Shown one piece after another: positions 52,295-64,000 of a stretch of DNA of 64,000 nt (positions within the stretch are counted from its first letter, which is position 1; each line of letters starts with the position of its first letter). Below the pieces are notes generated by a model that did no database searches, was not told the origin of the DNA, and saw nothing but the letters and a program-made list of their open reading frames with translations. Source of the DNA: Choricystis sp. odSpoLacu1 (lineage: Eukaryota; Chlorophyta; Trebouxiophyceae); NCBI GenBank assembly GCA_958009055.1, contig OY253652.1, forward strand, positions 186,001-250,000, in the 5' to 3' direction. A program made the position numbers and the translations under genes.

Positions 52295-52990
52295 ATGCCG
52301 TCGTGGCCGGCTCTGCGGCCGGCCGCGCTGCGCACGTCCGTCACACGCTGGCGTGTGGCTCGCCCCCCCGCCCACCCCCGCCCCCCGCGCGTGGCCGCGG
52401 TTGCCGGCGCGGCGGAGGCCGCCTTCTCGGCCGCCACAGTCGCCGCCGTCGCCGCGTACGCGGTGGTGGCGGGGCGGCCGCGCGGCCGGCTGGTGAGAAG
52501 AATAGGGAGGGGTGGTTGGTTCTGCGGGCGCGTGTGTGTCTCAAGGCAAAAACGATCACACCTCCGCCTCCCCCACCCTCTCACCCCACAGGCCACCTGG
52601 CTCACATCATCCCCCCTCGTTCCCGCCCTGGGGGCAGCCACGTACCTGGCCGTCGTCGCGGTATGCGTCCCGGGCGCCGCCGCCGCTGCCGCGCGCGCCG
52701 TGCTTGCGGCCGCCTCCCCGCTCCCCTCCGTCCCCGCCTTTGCGACCCTCTTCGCCACCCCGGGCGCCACGGCGGCCGCCTGGCTGCACTTGCTGACCCT
52801 GGACTTTGTGCAGGCGGCCTGGGTGGCGCGCGACGCGGCGGCGTGCGTGGCGGGCGTGGGGGGTGGCGGTTCATGTTCAGTGCCGCGCCTCCCCGTGGCG
52901 CACTCCCTGGTGCTGTGCTTCATGGCGGGGCCGCTGGGCCTGTTGAGCCACGTGGTGACGCGGACGGTGTGGCGGTGGCGGGTAGGGTAG
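52295..52990 (+). CDS. ABA4: ABA4-like (DUF4281) plastid membrane protein
   Basis: Homologue of plant ABA4, needed for conversion of violaxanthin to neoxanthin in the chloroplast envelope. Exon 1 52295-52492 and exon 2 52592-52990, 198 residues, phase-0 intron of 99 bases with GTGAGA donor. The Arg-rich N-terminus (MPSWPALRPAALRTSVTRWR) is a plausible transit peptide. Four hydrophobic segments follow (AAVAGAAEAAFSAATVAAVA, LGAATYLAVVAVCVPGAAAA, the LLTLDFVQAAWVA helix and LVLCFMAGPLGLLSHVVT). The DUF4281 core is AAWLHLLTLDFVQAAWVARD plus RLPVAHSLVLCFMAGPLGLL. It sits beside an Lhca gene in divergent orientation, which suits a light-harvesting context but may be chance. Stop TAG. Confidence 0.85.
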   Translation: MPSWPALRPAALRTSVTRWRVARPPAHPRPPRVAAVAGAAEAAFSAATVAAVAAYAVVAGRPRGRLVRRIGRGGWFCGRVCVSRQKRSHLRLPHPLTPQATWLTSSPLVPALGAATYLAVVAVCVPGAAAAAARAVLAAASPLPSVPAFATLFATPGATAAAWLHLLTLDFVQAAWVARDAAACVAGVGGGGSCSVPRLPVAHSLVLCFMAGPLGLLSHVVTRTVWRWRVG

Positions 52991-53822
52991 CGAGAGAGAG
53001 GGAGAGAGAGGGGGTGTTTTTGTTTTTCTGAAAACTGAAACTGAGACTTGCAAACAGATTGTGTGTGTGTTTTCATTGAGGCACTGCCCACCGTGCAAAT
53101 CGGCAAGAGCTTGGCCGCGTCCTGATGAAGATGTGGGGAGGGGGAGGCACTGTGAGTCAAAAACGGTTAGACAGGGTTAAAGGCTCCCAACCCCTTTTCT
53201 TGTCTCTGGCGTGTGGAGGCGGCACGCAGGTGAAATGGTGGTTATTGTTTCACAACCATAACCACCCCCCCGCAGCCGTACTATGAGCCAGGTGTTTGGT
53301 ATGTGCGGGCGGCGGATAGTGAGGGCGCGAGCGGACAGACACCGAAGAGACTCGGCAGACGGTCGCCGCGCGTGCGTGTATGAAACGCAAACGGTTAAAG
53401 TTTTAAAGCCGTTCCCTCGCTGTGTGGCGCTGTGTGTGCGGGTGGGCACAGGCAGGGAGAGGGGAGGCAGCTACGCCGGAGGCCGGCGCGGCCTCCCTCC
53501 CGCCTCCCCACCCGACTCACGCACACACACACACACAACGCCGCCGCCCGCGTGGCATATGCATGAGCTTCAGAGTGTGCTGCAGCAGCGCACACACTAG
53601 GCGCGCCCCCGCGCACCTTCGACGGCGGGGGGGAGAGAAACAGACAATTCAGAGTGAGAGTGGCCGACGATTCCTCACTCTTCACACGCTTTTGCGCTCC
53701 CCCTCCATCTCCCTGTCTGCGTGTGCAGGGAGCTTGACCCGTCCCCCCTCTCGCCCTCCGTCACTCCCGGCTGGGGAGGCGGGTGACCGCCCCCGTCGGG
53801 GAGAGAGAGAGAGAGCGACACC
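52991..53822. other. Longest intergenic region, upstream of the HECT gene
   Basis: These 832 bases follow the ABA4-like stop, starting with a GA-rich tract. They contain a TG-rich patch near 53059-53070, a perfect 9-bp inverted repeat GGTGGTTAT/ATAACCACC (53237-53245 and 53258-53266), a (CA)n tract near 53521-53537 and a GA tract just before the next ATG. Short ORFs here have no recognisable content. It should hold the HECT promoter. Confidence 0.5.
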
Positions 53823-56800
53823 ATGCGCGCCAAAACGCGCCGCGGCGTCGAGACGGTGCGTGCTCTTGCGTGCTGGGCGGGGTGCTAGAGGCGGTCCCAA
53901 GCCACTGTGTGCGCTCGCTGGGGAGGCGTGATGACGCAGCGTGCAAGGACGCCTTTTTTGCGTGTGTGCTGCGTTGGCGGCCGCGTCGTTGACACGCCAC
54001 CCGCGCACGCACCCCTCGCCTCGCCAGAGGGAGGACTCACCATGCGTGTGCCACGCTCGATGGGAGGCGGAGCCACGGGGGTGGGGTCGCAAAAACGGTT
54101 TTTGCGGGGGAGGCCGACCTCTTTCTTCCGTTTCTCCCCCCCTTCCCACAGCCCGACGCCGTCAAAGCCGTCGTCGACGCGGTCGTGGCCGCCCCGGACG
54201 GCGGTCTGGCCGACGTGCTGGAAGGGTTTGCGTGGACGTTTGAAAAGGTGTGGGTGCGGAGAGGGGGGAGAGGTGAAAAAAAAAAAACGCACGCCCATTC
54301 GTCCCGACGCGTGCGCCTTGTCCCTCTCACCACCCCTCCCCCCACCCCCTCCCCCCCACAGGGCGACTTCCACCACTGGACCCCCCCTCTTCAACCGGCT
54401 AGACGCGTTCTACGATGTGACCGTCAAGCCGCGGGCCGACCTGGCCTTGCTGTGCGGCGACCCGGCGCCGCCGGGTGAGTCCGACGCCGGTGGCAGCGCG
54501 CCGCTGCCGCCCGCCGACCCGCCGCTGCCGACCCGCACGCTCCTCGCCTGTCTGCGCGCGACGTCGTCCATCCTGGAGAACTGTCCCAACAAGCACCTGT
54601 ACCAGTCGTACGAGGTGAGGAAGGATTGGGAGGGAGGGGGGAAAGAGGAGAAAGAGGGCCGCAAGCACACACACACAAAACCACCCTCCTCCCCCACCAA
54701 CACACAGCACCTCGCCTCCCTGCTCGCCGCGGGCGACCCGTCCGTCGTAGACGCCGCCCTGGCCGCCCTGGTCTCCTTCATACGCAAGACGCACACGTCC
54801 TCTGTGCGGTGGCACGGCGCGGCGCCGCTCAACGGGCGGCTCGCGTCGCTCGCGCGTGCGGCGGCCGGCCAAGGCGCCCCCCCCCCGGGCGTCGACCTGG
54901 TGGCCCTCACGGGGGACGATGAGGGGGCTGTGGCAGCCCACATGGACGCCCTGGCCAGCGTGTCGTTCTCGTTCTACCGGAGCGCGGCCGACGTGACAGC
55001 AGCAGCGGCCGCGGCGACGCGTGGGGGTGCTCCGTCCTCGCCTCCTCTCGCCCCCGGCCGCGTCGACGTCACCGCCCTCGCCGCCGACGTGGCCACCGGC
55101 ACCGAGTACGAGGCCGTCACCGCCCTCGTCACTCGCCACCTCGTCCCGCCTCGCGCCCGGTTTGCTCTGCTTGCCCGCGTGCGCGCCGCGCGCGCCGCGC
55201 ACAGCCTGACCGACCGCCGCCGCTCCGCGTGCTGCCGCCTCCTCGCCTTCTACCTCCTCTTCCAGTCGTCCCCCTCCCCCGACGACGTGGCCTCATTCTT
55301 CGCGGACGCGCCCGACTTTGTGGCTGACCTGGCGGCCGCGCTGAGGGCGGGTGGGGCTGTGCCCGTCCGCGTCCGCACACTCGCCCTCCGCGCTTTGGCT
55401 GTCCAACTCGTCGACCGAGGCCGCCACGCCTCCGTCATCGCCGCCGCCTCAGCGGGTGGTGGCACCGGCCTCCTCGCCTCCCTGCTGCGCCGGTCGGTGG
55501 CGGAACTCGCGTCTGGCGCGCACGCGGGCGCGCCGTCGGGCGGCGCCGCGGCCGCTGCGACGACGTCGCCGCCCCCCCTCCCGCCGCCCTGGCCCGCCCC
55601 CCACCTACTCCCCCGGCTTTGTGGATGCGTTGATGTCGCTGTGTGGCGCGCTGGTGGGGTCGACGGCGGGCTGTGCCGCGCTGTCGGACGCTGGCCTCGT
55701 CCCCTCCCTCCTCCCCCTCCTCCGCCACGCCGACCCCGCCCACGCCCCCACCGTCGCGGCCGCGGTGCGCGTGCTGGAAGCCTTCATGGACTTCTCCACC
55801 GCGGCGGCGGGCCTGTTCCGGGAGTTGGGGGGGCTGGGCGCCATGGTGGGGAGGCTGGGGGACGAGGTCGAGGCCGCGCGCGCGGCTGTCGCGCCCCCCG
55901 CCGCCCCCCCCCGCCCCCGGGGCACGCCCCCCCCCCCCCCCGCCCCCCCCGTCCCCCACGGCCGCAGGCTGCTGTTGAAAGCGTTGCTGCGGGCGGTGGC
56001 GCTGGCCAGTTATGCGCCGTCCGCGGGGGCGCGCGCCCAGGACGACGCGGACGCGGGGGCGCTGTACGCGTGCCTCACCTCCCTCTTCACCTCCGCCGAC
56101 GCTTTCGGGGGCGGTCTCTTCGCCCTGGCCGCCTCCGTCCTGGCCGACCTGGTGCACCACGACCCGCTGCGATTTCCCGCGCTGGACGCCGCGGGCGCGC
56201 CCTCGGCCTTTGTCGCCGCGGTGGCGGCCGGCGTCCCGCCCGCCGCGGAAGCGCTCTGCGCCGTCCCCTCCGCCCTCACCGCCCTCTGCCTCAACGCCGC
56301 CGGCCTGGACCGCGTCCGGGACGCGGGCGCCCTCCGCTTCTTTGTGGACGTGTGCTCACACCCAGGGTATTTGCGTGCCCTGGCGGGCGACACGCCCTCC
56401 ATCCTGGGGGCGGGCCTGGATGAGTTGGTGCGCCACGTCCCCTCCCTCCGCCCCGACGGCGTGGAGGCGGCCACCCACCTGCTGGCCAAGCTGGCGAGGG
56501 TGGGGGGGGTGGAGGCGCCCCCGCTGGCGGCACCGTTGGTGCGGCAGGTGGTGAGCGGGGGTGGGGGTGCGGCGGCGCCAGCGGCTGGCGACGACGCGGC
56601 CGCGCCTCCACCTCCTGCCGCCGCCGCTGCTGCCGAACCCATGGACGGCATGGAAGCCGTCACCCCACCCAACCAGCAGCAGCGCGCCGCCGCCCCGCCG
56701 TCCCCGCGCCGCGCCCCCCCCCGCCTTCCCGCCGCGCCCCCCCTCCCCGCGCCGCGCGGGCGACCCGTGGCCCTTCCCGGAGGACGCGTCCGTCCCCCCC

Positions 56801-59800
56801 GCCCCCGACGCCGTCCACTGGCTGGCCGACTCGGTGGGGGCGGCGGGGCGGCTGCTGGAGGCGGCGCTGGCCAACGGGGAGACGGCGCGCGCGTTTGCGG
56901 CGCGGCGCGGGGCGGAGCTTCTCTTGGCACCCTACTCTGCGCCCCGCCTCCCCCCCACCTTTGGGTCCGGAGGGGGCGCCCACGCGTTGCTGGCCGCCCT
57001 GCGCGCCCTGGCGGCGGCCGCCACGCCTCCAGGGGCGGGGGCGGCGGCGGCGGGGGCCGACGTGGCGGCCCCGCTCGCGGCCGCGCTCTCGTCCGCGCTG
57101 GCCGACGCGCGCGCCGCGGCCGCCGCGCTCCCACCCCACGCCTCCGTGCCCGACCTGCCGCCCCCCACCCGAGACGCCTACGTGCGCTGCCTGTCCCGGG
57201 CGGAAGGGTTGGCGGCTGCTGCCGCCGCGGTGGCGAGGGGGTCGCAGCCGATGCTGCGCGCGCTGGCCGACCCGGGCCCTGCCGGCGCGCACCCCCCCGC
57301 CCTCGAGCTGGCCGCCCTGGAGCGCGTGGTGGCGGTGCAGGCTGCCGCTGCAGAAGACTGGCGCGCTGCAGCGGACGCGGCGCGGGCGGCGGAGCGCGAG
57401 AAGGAGCGTGAACGGGAGGAGGGAGGGGGGGGCGCGCGGCGCGGCCGGCACGCCGCCCGCGGGCACCCCGCCCGCCCCCACCCCCGCCACCCCCCCCCTC
57501 CGCCGAGCCCGCCGAGCCCCTGCCCCCCCCCCCCCCCCGGCCTGCCGTCCCGGGGTCGCCGCAAGGCGGGGGACGAGCTGGCGGCGGAGGTGGTGTGCCA
57601 CTTTTCGGCGACCGCGCGCTCGTTTGCCGCGGCGCTGGCCAAGGCGGTCGCGGCCGCCGGCCGCCGCCGCGACGCGGGCGGCAGGCACGCCGCCGCCGGT
57701 GCCGCGCCCTCCCCCCCCCCCCCCCACCCGCCGCCATCGCGGCGGCTGCCGCCCTGGCGGCCGCCGCGCGCGACGCGCTGGCGGCGCCCCCCGCTCCCGC
57801 GCCTGGTGTCGACGCTTCGGTCGCCGCCGCGCGCTCGGCTCGTGTGCGCGCGCGCGCGTTTGAAAAAGTCGCAGGCTCCCTCTTCGACGCCCGCCGCCGG
57901 GCCGCCCACGTGCTCGTCCTGTCCTTCTGGGCGGCCGCGGGAGGCCCCCGCGCCCTGGCGGCCGCGGTGGCGGCCGCGGCGGCCGCGCTGGACGAGGCGG
58001 GGGCGGCCGCGCGCGTGGCCGCGGCGGCCGACCCGCCCCCCCCGCCCCGCTCACCAGGCGCCCCCCCAGACGCGTCCACTGCCCTAACCGCCGCTGTGGC
58101 CGCTGTGCGGGCGGGGCTGCAGCTGTGCTACGCCCTGGCGTCGGGCCCTGTGCTGCGCGCGTCGCCCGGGGCAGCGGCCTTGGCCGCCGTCCGCGTTCCG
58201 GGCACCCCCCCCTCCTCCCCCCCACCCTCCCTCGACACCCTGGAAACCGCCCTCCTGCGCGCTGCTGCCGACGCTGTGCTGCCTTTGTGGCGCGACGCGG
58301 CGGCGGGGCGGGGGCTCGCGAGGGCGGCGCCCGCGCTCGTCCCTGGCCTCGCCTCCTGCGTCGAACGCTGCGTCGATTCGGACGCGGCCGCCGTCACCGC
58401 CGCCGCCCGCCGCGCAGACCGCGCGGCTGCTGGTGGTGGCGCCGGGCCTCCCGCCTCCCGCGGCGGCAGTGGAGGCGGTGGCAGGCGGGGTGGCGCTGAC
58501 GCGGCCTCGGTCGCCGCGATCGTCGAGATGGGGTTCCCCGCGCCGCGCGCGGAGGCCGCCCTCGCCGCCGTCGCCCCGGGCGGGGGCGGCGTGGAGGCCG
58601 CCATGGAGTGGCTGTTTGCCCAGCCAGATGGTGGTGTGGGTGGTGGCGGTGGGGAGGGTGGTGGCGGCACGGCCGACGCGGCCGCCGCCGCCCCTCCGCC
58701 CGCCCCTCCCTCACCCGACGCTGCTGCCCTGGACGCCGCGCTCGCCCCCATGCTCACCGATCCAGCGGCTCCCGCGGCTGCTGCTGACGGAGAGCCAACG
58801 GCGGGAGAGGCGGCTGCGTCCACCCCCACCCCCACCCCCCCCACCGACGCGCCGACCGCGGCCGCCGCGGCGACCGCCGCGCTCGCCGTCGCGCGGTCCG
58901 CCCCGGACGCCGCCCACGCCCTCGTCGACGTCCTGCGCGCCGCCGCCCAACGCCACCACGACCTGGCGGCGGCGGCCCGGTCCAGCGCGGATGGTGGTGG
59001 TGACGCCCGCCCCGCCAGGGCGGGTATGCCGGCGCGCGCGTTCAACGCAGTCGCGGCTGTTGTCTCTCCCCTCGTCGACGCGGCGCGCGCGGCCGACGCG
59101 CGCGCTGCAGCGTCCTCCACGGCCTCTGACGTGCCCACCGCCCCGCTGCACCTGCTGGTACTGCTGCTGGCCGACTCCCAGCCCGCGCGCCTGGTGGCGG
59201 GGGAGCTGGGGGCGGGCGGGGCGGCTTTGGATTTAGTCGAGGCGTGGGTGTCTGCGCACGCAGCCCGCTTTCCCACTGCTGGCGCCCCACCCGCGCCCCG
59301 GGCGCCCGCCCCACCCCAGTGGGTGGAGGCGGCCCTGCTGCTGCTGGACCAGCTGGCGGGGCAGGCGCCCGCGCCACCGCCAGCGGAGGAGGAGGGGAGG
59401 AGTGGGGATGGCACAGCGCGGCCGGCCGCAGAAGCGCCGGCTGACGCGCCTGCTGAAGCGCCGGCTGCCGCACCATCCGCCACCACCACCCTACCCTCCA
59501 CTCTGGCCTCCATCGGCCCGGGCGGCCTGCTGGCCCCGCCCGACGCCGACCGCGCGACGCGGGTCGCCATCGCCCTCCTCTGCCACCTGCACGCGTGGGC
59601 GCCACCCCACCTGCCCGGCCCCCCGCCCCCCGACACGGACGCGGGGGCGGTGACGGCGGCGGTGGCCCAACTGCTGGCCTGCCTGACGGCGGACGCGGGG
59701 CGCGCGCGCGAGGTGCTGGCCGCGGCGGGCCCCCAACTCCTCCTCTCCCTGCCGCCCGCCTGCTTTACACGCACCGTGGAACCGTTGGTCGGCGCTGTCA

Positions 59801-62800
59801 TGCGCCACATCCTGGAGGATCCCGCCACCCTGCAAGCCGCCATGGAGACGGAGATTCGGGCGGCCCTGGCGCGGCGGAGCGTGATCGGGCGCGGCGGCGC
59901 GCCCTCGCTGCGCGCGTTCCTGGAAGCCACCCGACCCCTGCTCGACCGCGAACCCACCGTATTCCTGGCGGCCGCCAAGGCGACTGTCGCCCTGCAACCC
60001 GGGCCGGACATGGTGGTTGTCCCCCGCCCGCGCGCACAGGCGCCGCCCGAGTCCGCGCCGCCGCCGCCGCCGCTGCGGTCGGCCGCTCGCAAAGGCAAGG
60101 GGGTTGCCGCCCCTGGGCGCAGACCCTCGGGCGATGGTGCCGCCGCCACGCCGGCCGCCCCCTCCAAGAAAGGGGACGCCGCGCCGACGCCGCGCGGCAA
60201 GGGCGCGCCGTCCCTCACGACCCCCCGCCGCGCGGCGCCGCGCCCGCCCCCCTCCTTCTCCGCCATTGTGGACGTGCTGGTGGCGGCCGCGCTGGGGGAC
60301 TCGCTGCTGCCTGGTGGTGTTGGCGGTGGTGGTGGTGCCGCGGGGGCGTCACCCCCCGTCGCGGGAGGCCCGACCGCTATGGACGCCGACTCGCCGCCGC
60401 CCCCCAAACCCCTGCCCCCTCCGCCCGCGGAGCCGCCGTCCGCCCGGGCCGCCCTCAAGCTGCTGGCCGACTTCACGCTGCAGTACGCTCCCTTTGTGGG
60501 GGCGGTGCTGCGGCGCGACCGGGGCGGCGGCGGGGGTGGCAGTGGTACGGCCGCCGCGTCACCGCGCTCGCCGACGTCGACCTCCGGCCCCGGCCTCATC
60601 CACCGCCTGATCGCGGCCCGCGCGGCAGGCGGCCGAGGCGCAGACGATGCCGCCCCCTACTTCCTGCTGGCGCTGTGCATCCGGTCGGCGGACGGGAGGC
60701 GGCGGGTGGCGCGGGAGCTGGCGCGCGCGCTGACCGAGCCCGCGGCGGCGTCTGCGCCACCCCCGCCTGACTCGCCCTACCTGCCCGACCCGACCGCCCC
60801 ACCCCCCGCCGCTGTGGCCGCGGTGGCGGACCTACTCGCCGCCCTGCTGTCGTCCCCTCCGACTCGGCCGACGGGTGGCAATGGGGGCGGCGCGGCTGCC
60901 GAAACCGCGCGCGCGCTGCGAGACGCGGGCGTTCTGGCCGGCCTTGTCGCCGCACTGGGGAGGCTGGACGTCGACCACCCGGGCGCCCCCGCGGCCGCGG
61001 CCGCCCTGCTGAAACCCGTGGAAGCCTTGACGCGGCCGCTGCCGCCCAAGCCGGCGGCGAGTGGGGCCAGCGCGGCGCGCGCGAGTGGCGGCGCGCCTGC
61101 GCCGCCCTCCGCGCCGCCGGGCGGCCGGGCGGCCCCGCCGCCGCCCGCGCCACCCGCTGGCGGTGGTGGCTCTGCTGCCGCTGCCGCAGCTGCCGCGGAC
61201 GCTGCCGACGCGGAGGCGGAGGCGGCGGCCGGCCCCGACGCGGTGGCGGCAGCCGCGCGCGCGCTCGGCGCACGGCGCCGCGGCGCCCCCGTCCAAGTGG
61301 TTGTCCGGGAAGCCTTCTCCGGCGACTCGTCGTCCGGTTTTGACGACGATGGCGATGACGACGACGATGACGATGACGCTGGCTCGGCGGGCGCCATGTC
61401 CGACTCGGAAGACGGCAGCGACGCGGCAGCCGACGATGACGACGACGATGGTGACGGTGGCGGCGGGTCGGCCATGGACACGGACTCCTCCTCTGGCCCC
61501 TCTTCCTCGTCTTCTTCTGGTGACGACGATGATGACGACGACTCGGGCCCGTCGTCTGACGACGACGGCGACGAAGGCCGCCCCGTCGTCGTGCGCGTCG
61601 ATGGCGACGGCCCGTCGTCCTCCTCCGACCCGTTTTCGTCCGACGGCGGCGACGACGACGATGACGACGACGGAGACGACGACCACGATGAAGACGGCTC
61701 TCCCTACGCCAGCGACGCCACACCGTCGGGTTCGGATGAGTTGGACCGCGACCGTGGCGGCCGCCGCGGCGGTCGCGCCGCCGAAATCGTCATTGAAGCC
61801 CCCGGCCTCGACGCCGCCGACGCCGCCGAAGTCGCAGCCCGCGTGCACGACGTCCTGGCGGGTGCCGCCGGCAATGGTGGCGCCGGTGGTGGTGACGGCG
61901 GCGCCGGCGGCGGGTGGGCGTTTGACGGTGGCGACGACGACGATGGTGCAGACGTCGATGGCGACGACGACGCGACCGACGCGTCGGGCGGCGGCGACGA
62001 CGACGACGGCTGGGACAGAGGCGGCGGCCCCCCCCACCACCACCCCGGCGACAGAGGGGATGGCGCCCTCTCCTTCCAACTCGTCGGCCCGGGTGGCGGT
62101 GGCGCGGGGGCGGACGACATGGAGGCCCTGCTGGAAGAGATTCTGGCCCTTCCGCGCGACGACCGCCGCCGCGCGATCGTCGGCCGCTTGGCAGCCGGCG
62201 GTGGCGGCCCCAGCGCCACCGGCCGCGCCGCCCCCTCCCGCCCGGGCGACGGGGGCGGGCCGGGCGCCGGCCTGCCGCGCGCGAGGCACCGCCTGCTGAC
62301 GCGGGGCGATGGTGCGAGCGATGCGGCAGGTGCGCGGACCGCGCCCGCCGCTTCAGGCCAATGGACGTCTCTCGACGCCACCCCCCTGGGCGGCGACCGC
62401 GCGTCCGGACGGGACGCCTACGTCGTCCTGTCCAACGATGGCGCGGGCGGGAGAGGGCGCGGGGCGGCGGTGTCGTTAGAAGAGCTGCTCGGCGGCGGCG
62501 GCGGCGGCGGGTGGAGGCGCGACGCACCCGCCGCGCGCGACCGCGCGGCTGCGGGCGGCCGCGCCTGGGCGCCCCTGCTGGAGACCGCGGTGGCTGGTGC
62601 TTTGGACGTGCTGCCCGCGGCTGCTGGTGGTAGTGGCGACCGCGGCCGCGGCACGGATGAAGCCGCGCTGAGAAGCGCGCTGCAGTCGCTTGGCCCGCTG
62701 CGCGGCGGCGGCGACGCCGACGCCGAACGCGACCGCGACGTCGACCCCCGCTTCCTAGGGGCGCTGGACGCGGCTCAACGCGTGGAAGTGGCCGCTGCTG

Positions 62801-64000
62801 CCGCGGAAGCTGCTGCCGAGATTGCGGCAGCGGCACGCGTGGCGCGCGGTGTGGCGGCGCCACCGCGTCCTGCCGCCCCCGCTGAGCCGCCCCCGCCGCC
62901 GCCGCCGCCGCAGTTGGAGGCTGAGCCCGCGCCCCCCGCCCCCATGCCGCTGGATGAGCCGGCGCCCCCTGCACCCGTGCCGCTGGACGATGGCGGCGCG
63001 GCCGCGATGCGGGTGGATGGTGGTGGCGGTGGCGACGGCGGCGGCGACGCGCCGGCCTGGCCTCAACCGGCTGCCGCTCCGGCGCCCGCCGCGCCCCCTC
63101 CCCCTGCTGACGACGACGACGAGCTCGCCGGCATCGACCCCGAGTTCATCGCCGCCCTGCCTGACGACCTGCGCGCCGAGGTGCTGGCCCAGGCGCGGCG
63201 CGAGCGTGAGCGCGAGCGGTCACGTGCGGCGGCCGCTGCGCGCGCGGCGGCGGCGCCTGCTGCTGCGGCCGACGGCGGGGGGGGCGGCAGGCCCGCCGCA
63301 CCCCCCGCCGCGGACGACGACATCGCCACCACGCTGGCCTCCTTCCCGCCCGACGTGCGGGCTGAAGTGCTGCTGACGGCGGACGCCGCCCTGCTGGCCT
63401 CCCTGCCGGCCGCACTGCAGGAGGAGGCGGCGACGCTGCGCGCGCGCGCGCCGCGCGCGGCGGCGCGGCCGCGCTTGGCGTCATGCCACCGTTGGGTGGC
63501 GAGATGATCGCCGAAGTCATGGAGGGCGCCGGGCGGGGCGCGCCGAGAGGGCGGGTGATGGGCACCCGCGTGTCTGGCTCCGCCGCGCCGCCGCGCCCGC
63601 CCCCGATCGACCTGCACGCTGACCAGGGGCCGCCCCCCCTGCCCGACGCCGACCTGCCCGTCCTGCTGCGCGCGCTGGCACTGCCCTCCACGCCCGCGAG
63701 GGCGGCGTTGGGGAGGGTGCTGGGCAATCTTTGTGTGAGCGCGCGCGCGAGGGCGGGCGTGCTGCGCGCGCTCGCGTCGTGTGTGCTGCCAGCAGGCGCG
63801 GGCAGACCCTCCTCCGCCTCCTCTACACTGCCGCCGCCCGCGGATGAAGCCGCCGCCGCGCGCGCGGTGGACGTGCTGGCGACGCTGACGCGGACGCACC
63901 CCGCGGTGGCTGCTGAATTAGCGTGGCTGCCGCTGAGTGGAGGGTTGGAGGTGGAGAGCGGGGCTGCCCCCCCCCCCACCGCCATCGCCACCGCGCCACC
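53823..64000 (+). CDS. UPL1: Giant HECT-type E3 ubiquitin ligase (UPL1/HUWE1 family), 3'-partial, several frame breaks
   Basis: N-terminal three-quarters of a very large E3; the HECT domain lies beyond the window. Early exons: 53823-53855, 54152-54247, 54362-54614, then a long exon from 54708. DUF908 region: GLADVLEGFAWTFEK, GDFHHWTP, FNRLDAFYDVTVKPRADLAL, SILENCPNKHLYQSYE. DUF913 region: LFALAASVLADLVHHDPLRF, ALTALCLNAAGLDRVRDAGA, ELVRHVPSLRPDG. UBA domain near 58500-58630 (SVAAIVEMGFPAPRAEAALA, AMEWLFAQ). A poly-Asp/Ser acidic domain spans about 61340-62040. DUF4414 near 63115-63420: IDPEFIAALPDDLRAEVLAQ and LASFPPDVRAEVLL. Frames break at C7 54381-54387, C-runs 55572-55602, C9 56714-56722, C15 57711-57725 and (GC)n 63438-63460; the text is conserved on both sides of each. 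Confidence 0.85.
57711..57725. repeat. C15 homopolymer in the HECT coding region
   Basis: A run of 15 C encodes poly-Pro. The reading frame on its left and that on its right differ by one base, so the run is probably miscounted. Confidence 0.85.

Noticed and set aside
53118..53220. C/D-box snoRNA candidate starting at TGATGA
   Set aside because: No CTGA D box at a suitable distance and no terminal stem.
56010..60599. Minus-strand frames of 500-820 codons opposite the HECT gene
   Set aside because: Same GC-driven artefact; the plus strand carries conserved DUF908/913, UBA and DUF4414 sequence.
1..64000. Prokaryotic features such as operons, Shine-Dalgarno sites, CRISPR or IS elements
   Set aside because: Introns, eukaryote-specific complexes and plastid-targeted proteins show nuclear DNA; no direct-repeat arrays or transposases were seen.

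Overview
This is nuclear DNA from a very GC-rich photosynthetic eukaryote, most likely a unicellular green alga. The evidence is spliceosomal introns (mostly GTGAGT or GTGAGA donors and pyrimidine-tract/AG acceptors, about 70 to 440 bases), monocistronic genes on both strands, two chlorophyll a/b antenna (Lhca-type) proteins, a sulfolipid synthase, a plastid PNPase, an ABA4-like carotenoid enzyme, a 26S proteasome subunit, a fimbrin, an Integrator subunit and a HUWE1/UPL1-type HECT ligase. I cannot name the species. The Chlamydomonas-type TGTAA polyadenylation signal was not obvious after the stop codons I looked at. No rRNA, tRNA, CRISPR or transposon was recognised.

Layout. 0-10 kb: dihydroxyacetone kinase (-), SQD2 sulfolipid synthase (-), a stand-alone PolI-type 5'-3' exonuclease (-), PUS7 pseudouridine synthase (+) and an SRPBCC-like unknown (-). 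10-23 kb: a GT14/DUF266 glycosyltransferase (+), a class-3 lipase (+), a plastid LRR protein (-), a plastid unknown (+), fructose-1,6-bisphosphatase (+), trehalase (-) and a small organellar unknown (-). 23-42 kb: an LPA1/2-phosphoglycerate-kinase homologue (-), two tandem four-CBS proteins (-), a DUF962/MPO1-like protein (+), a secreted VQPQG-repeat protein (-), a possible tiny membrane protein (-), PNPase (-), an FAD monooxygenase carrying an in-frame stop (-), RPT6 (-), an unknown (+) and Lhca copy A (-). 42-64 kb: an INTS1 homologue (+), fimbrin (-), Lhca copy B (-), ABA4-like (+) and a giant HECT E3 that runs off the right edge (+).

The genes do not form an operon or pathway cluster. Plastid functions recur (SQD2, LRR protein, PNPase, two Lhca, ABA4), as does carbon and storage metabolism (DAK, FBPase, trehalase, LPA1). 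Genes are tightly packed, with divergent promoters of 120-370 bp and convergent gaps as short as 94 bp.

Two points matter to anyone using this annotation. (1) At least twelve reading-frame breaks occur in five otherwise well-conserved genes, and each can be placed at a C/G homopolymer or (GC)n tract. This looks like indel error, although real variation is not excluded. (2) Stop codons are about 21 TGA, 5 TAG and no TAA among complete genes, so the internal TAG in the FAD monooxygenase is probably not a reassigned codon. The most novel items are the VQPQG-repeat secreted protein, a 15-nt motif shared at the same place in the introns of both Lhca genes, the plastid membrane LRR protein, and a perfect 21-bp hairpin just after the lipase stop codon.
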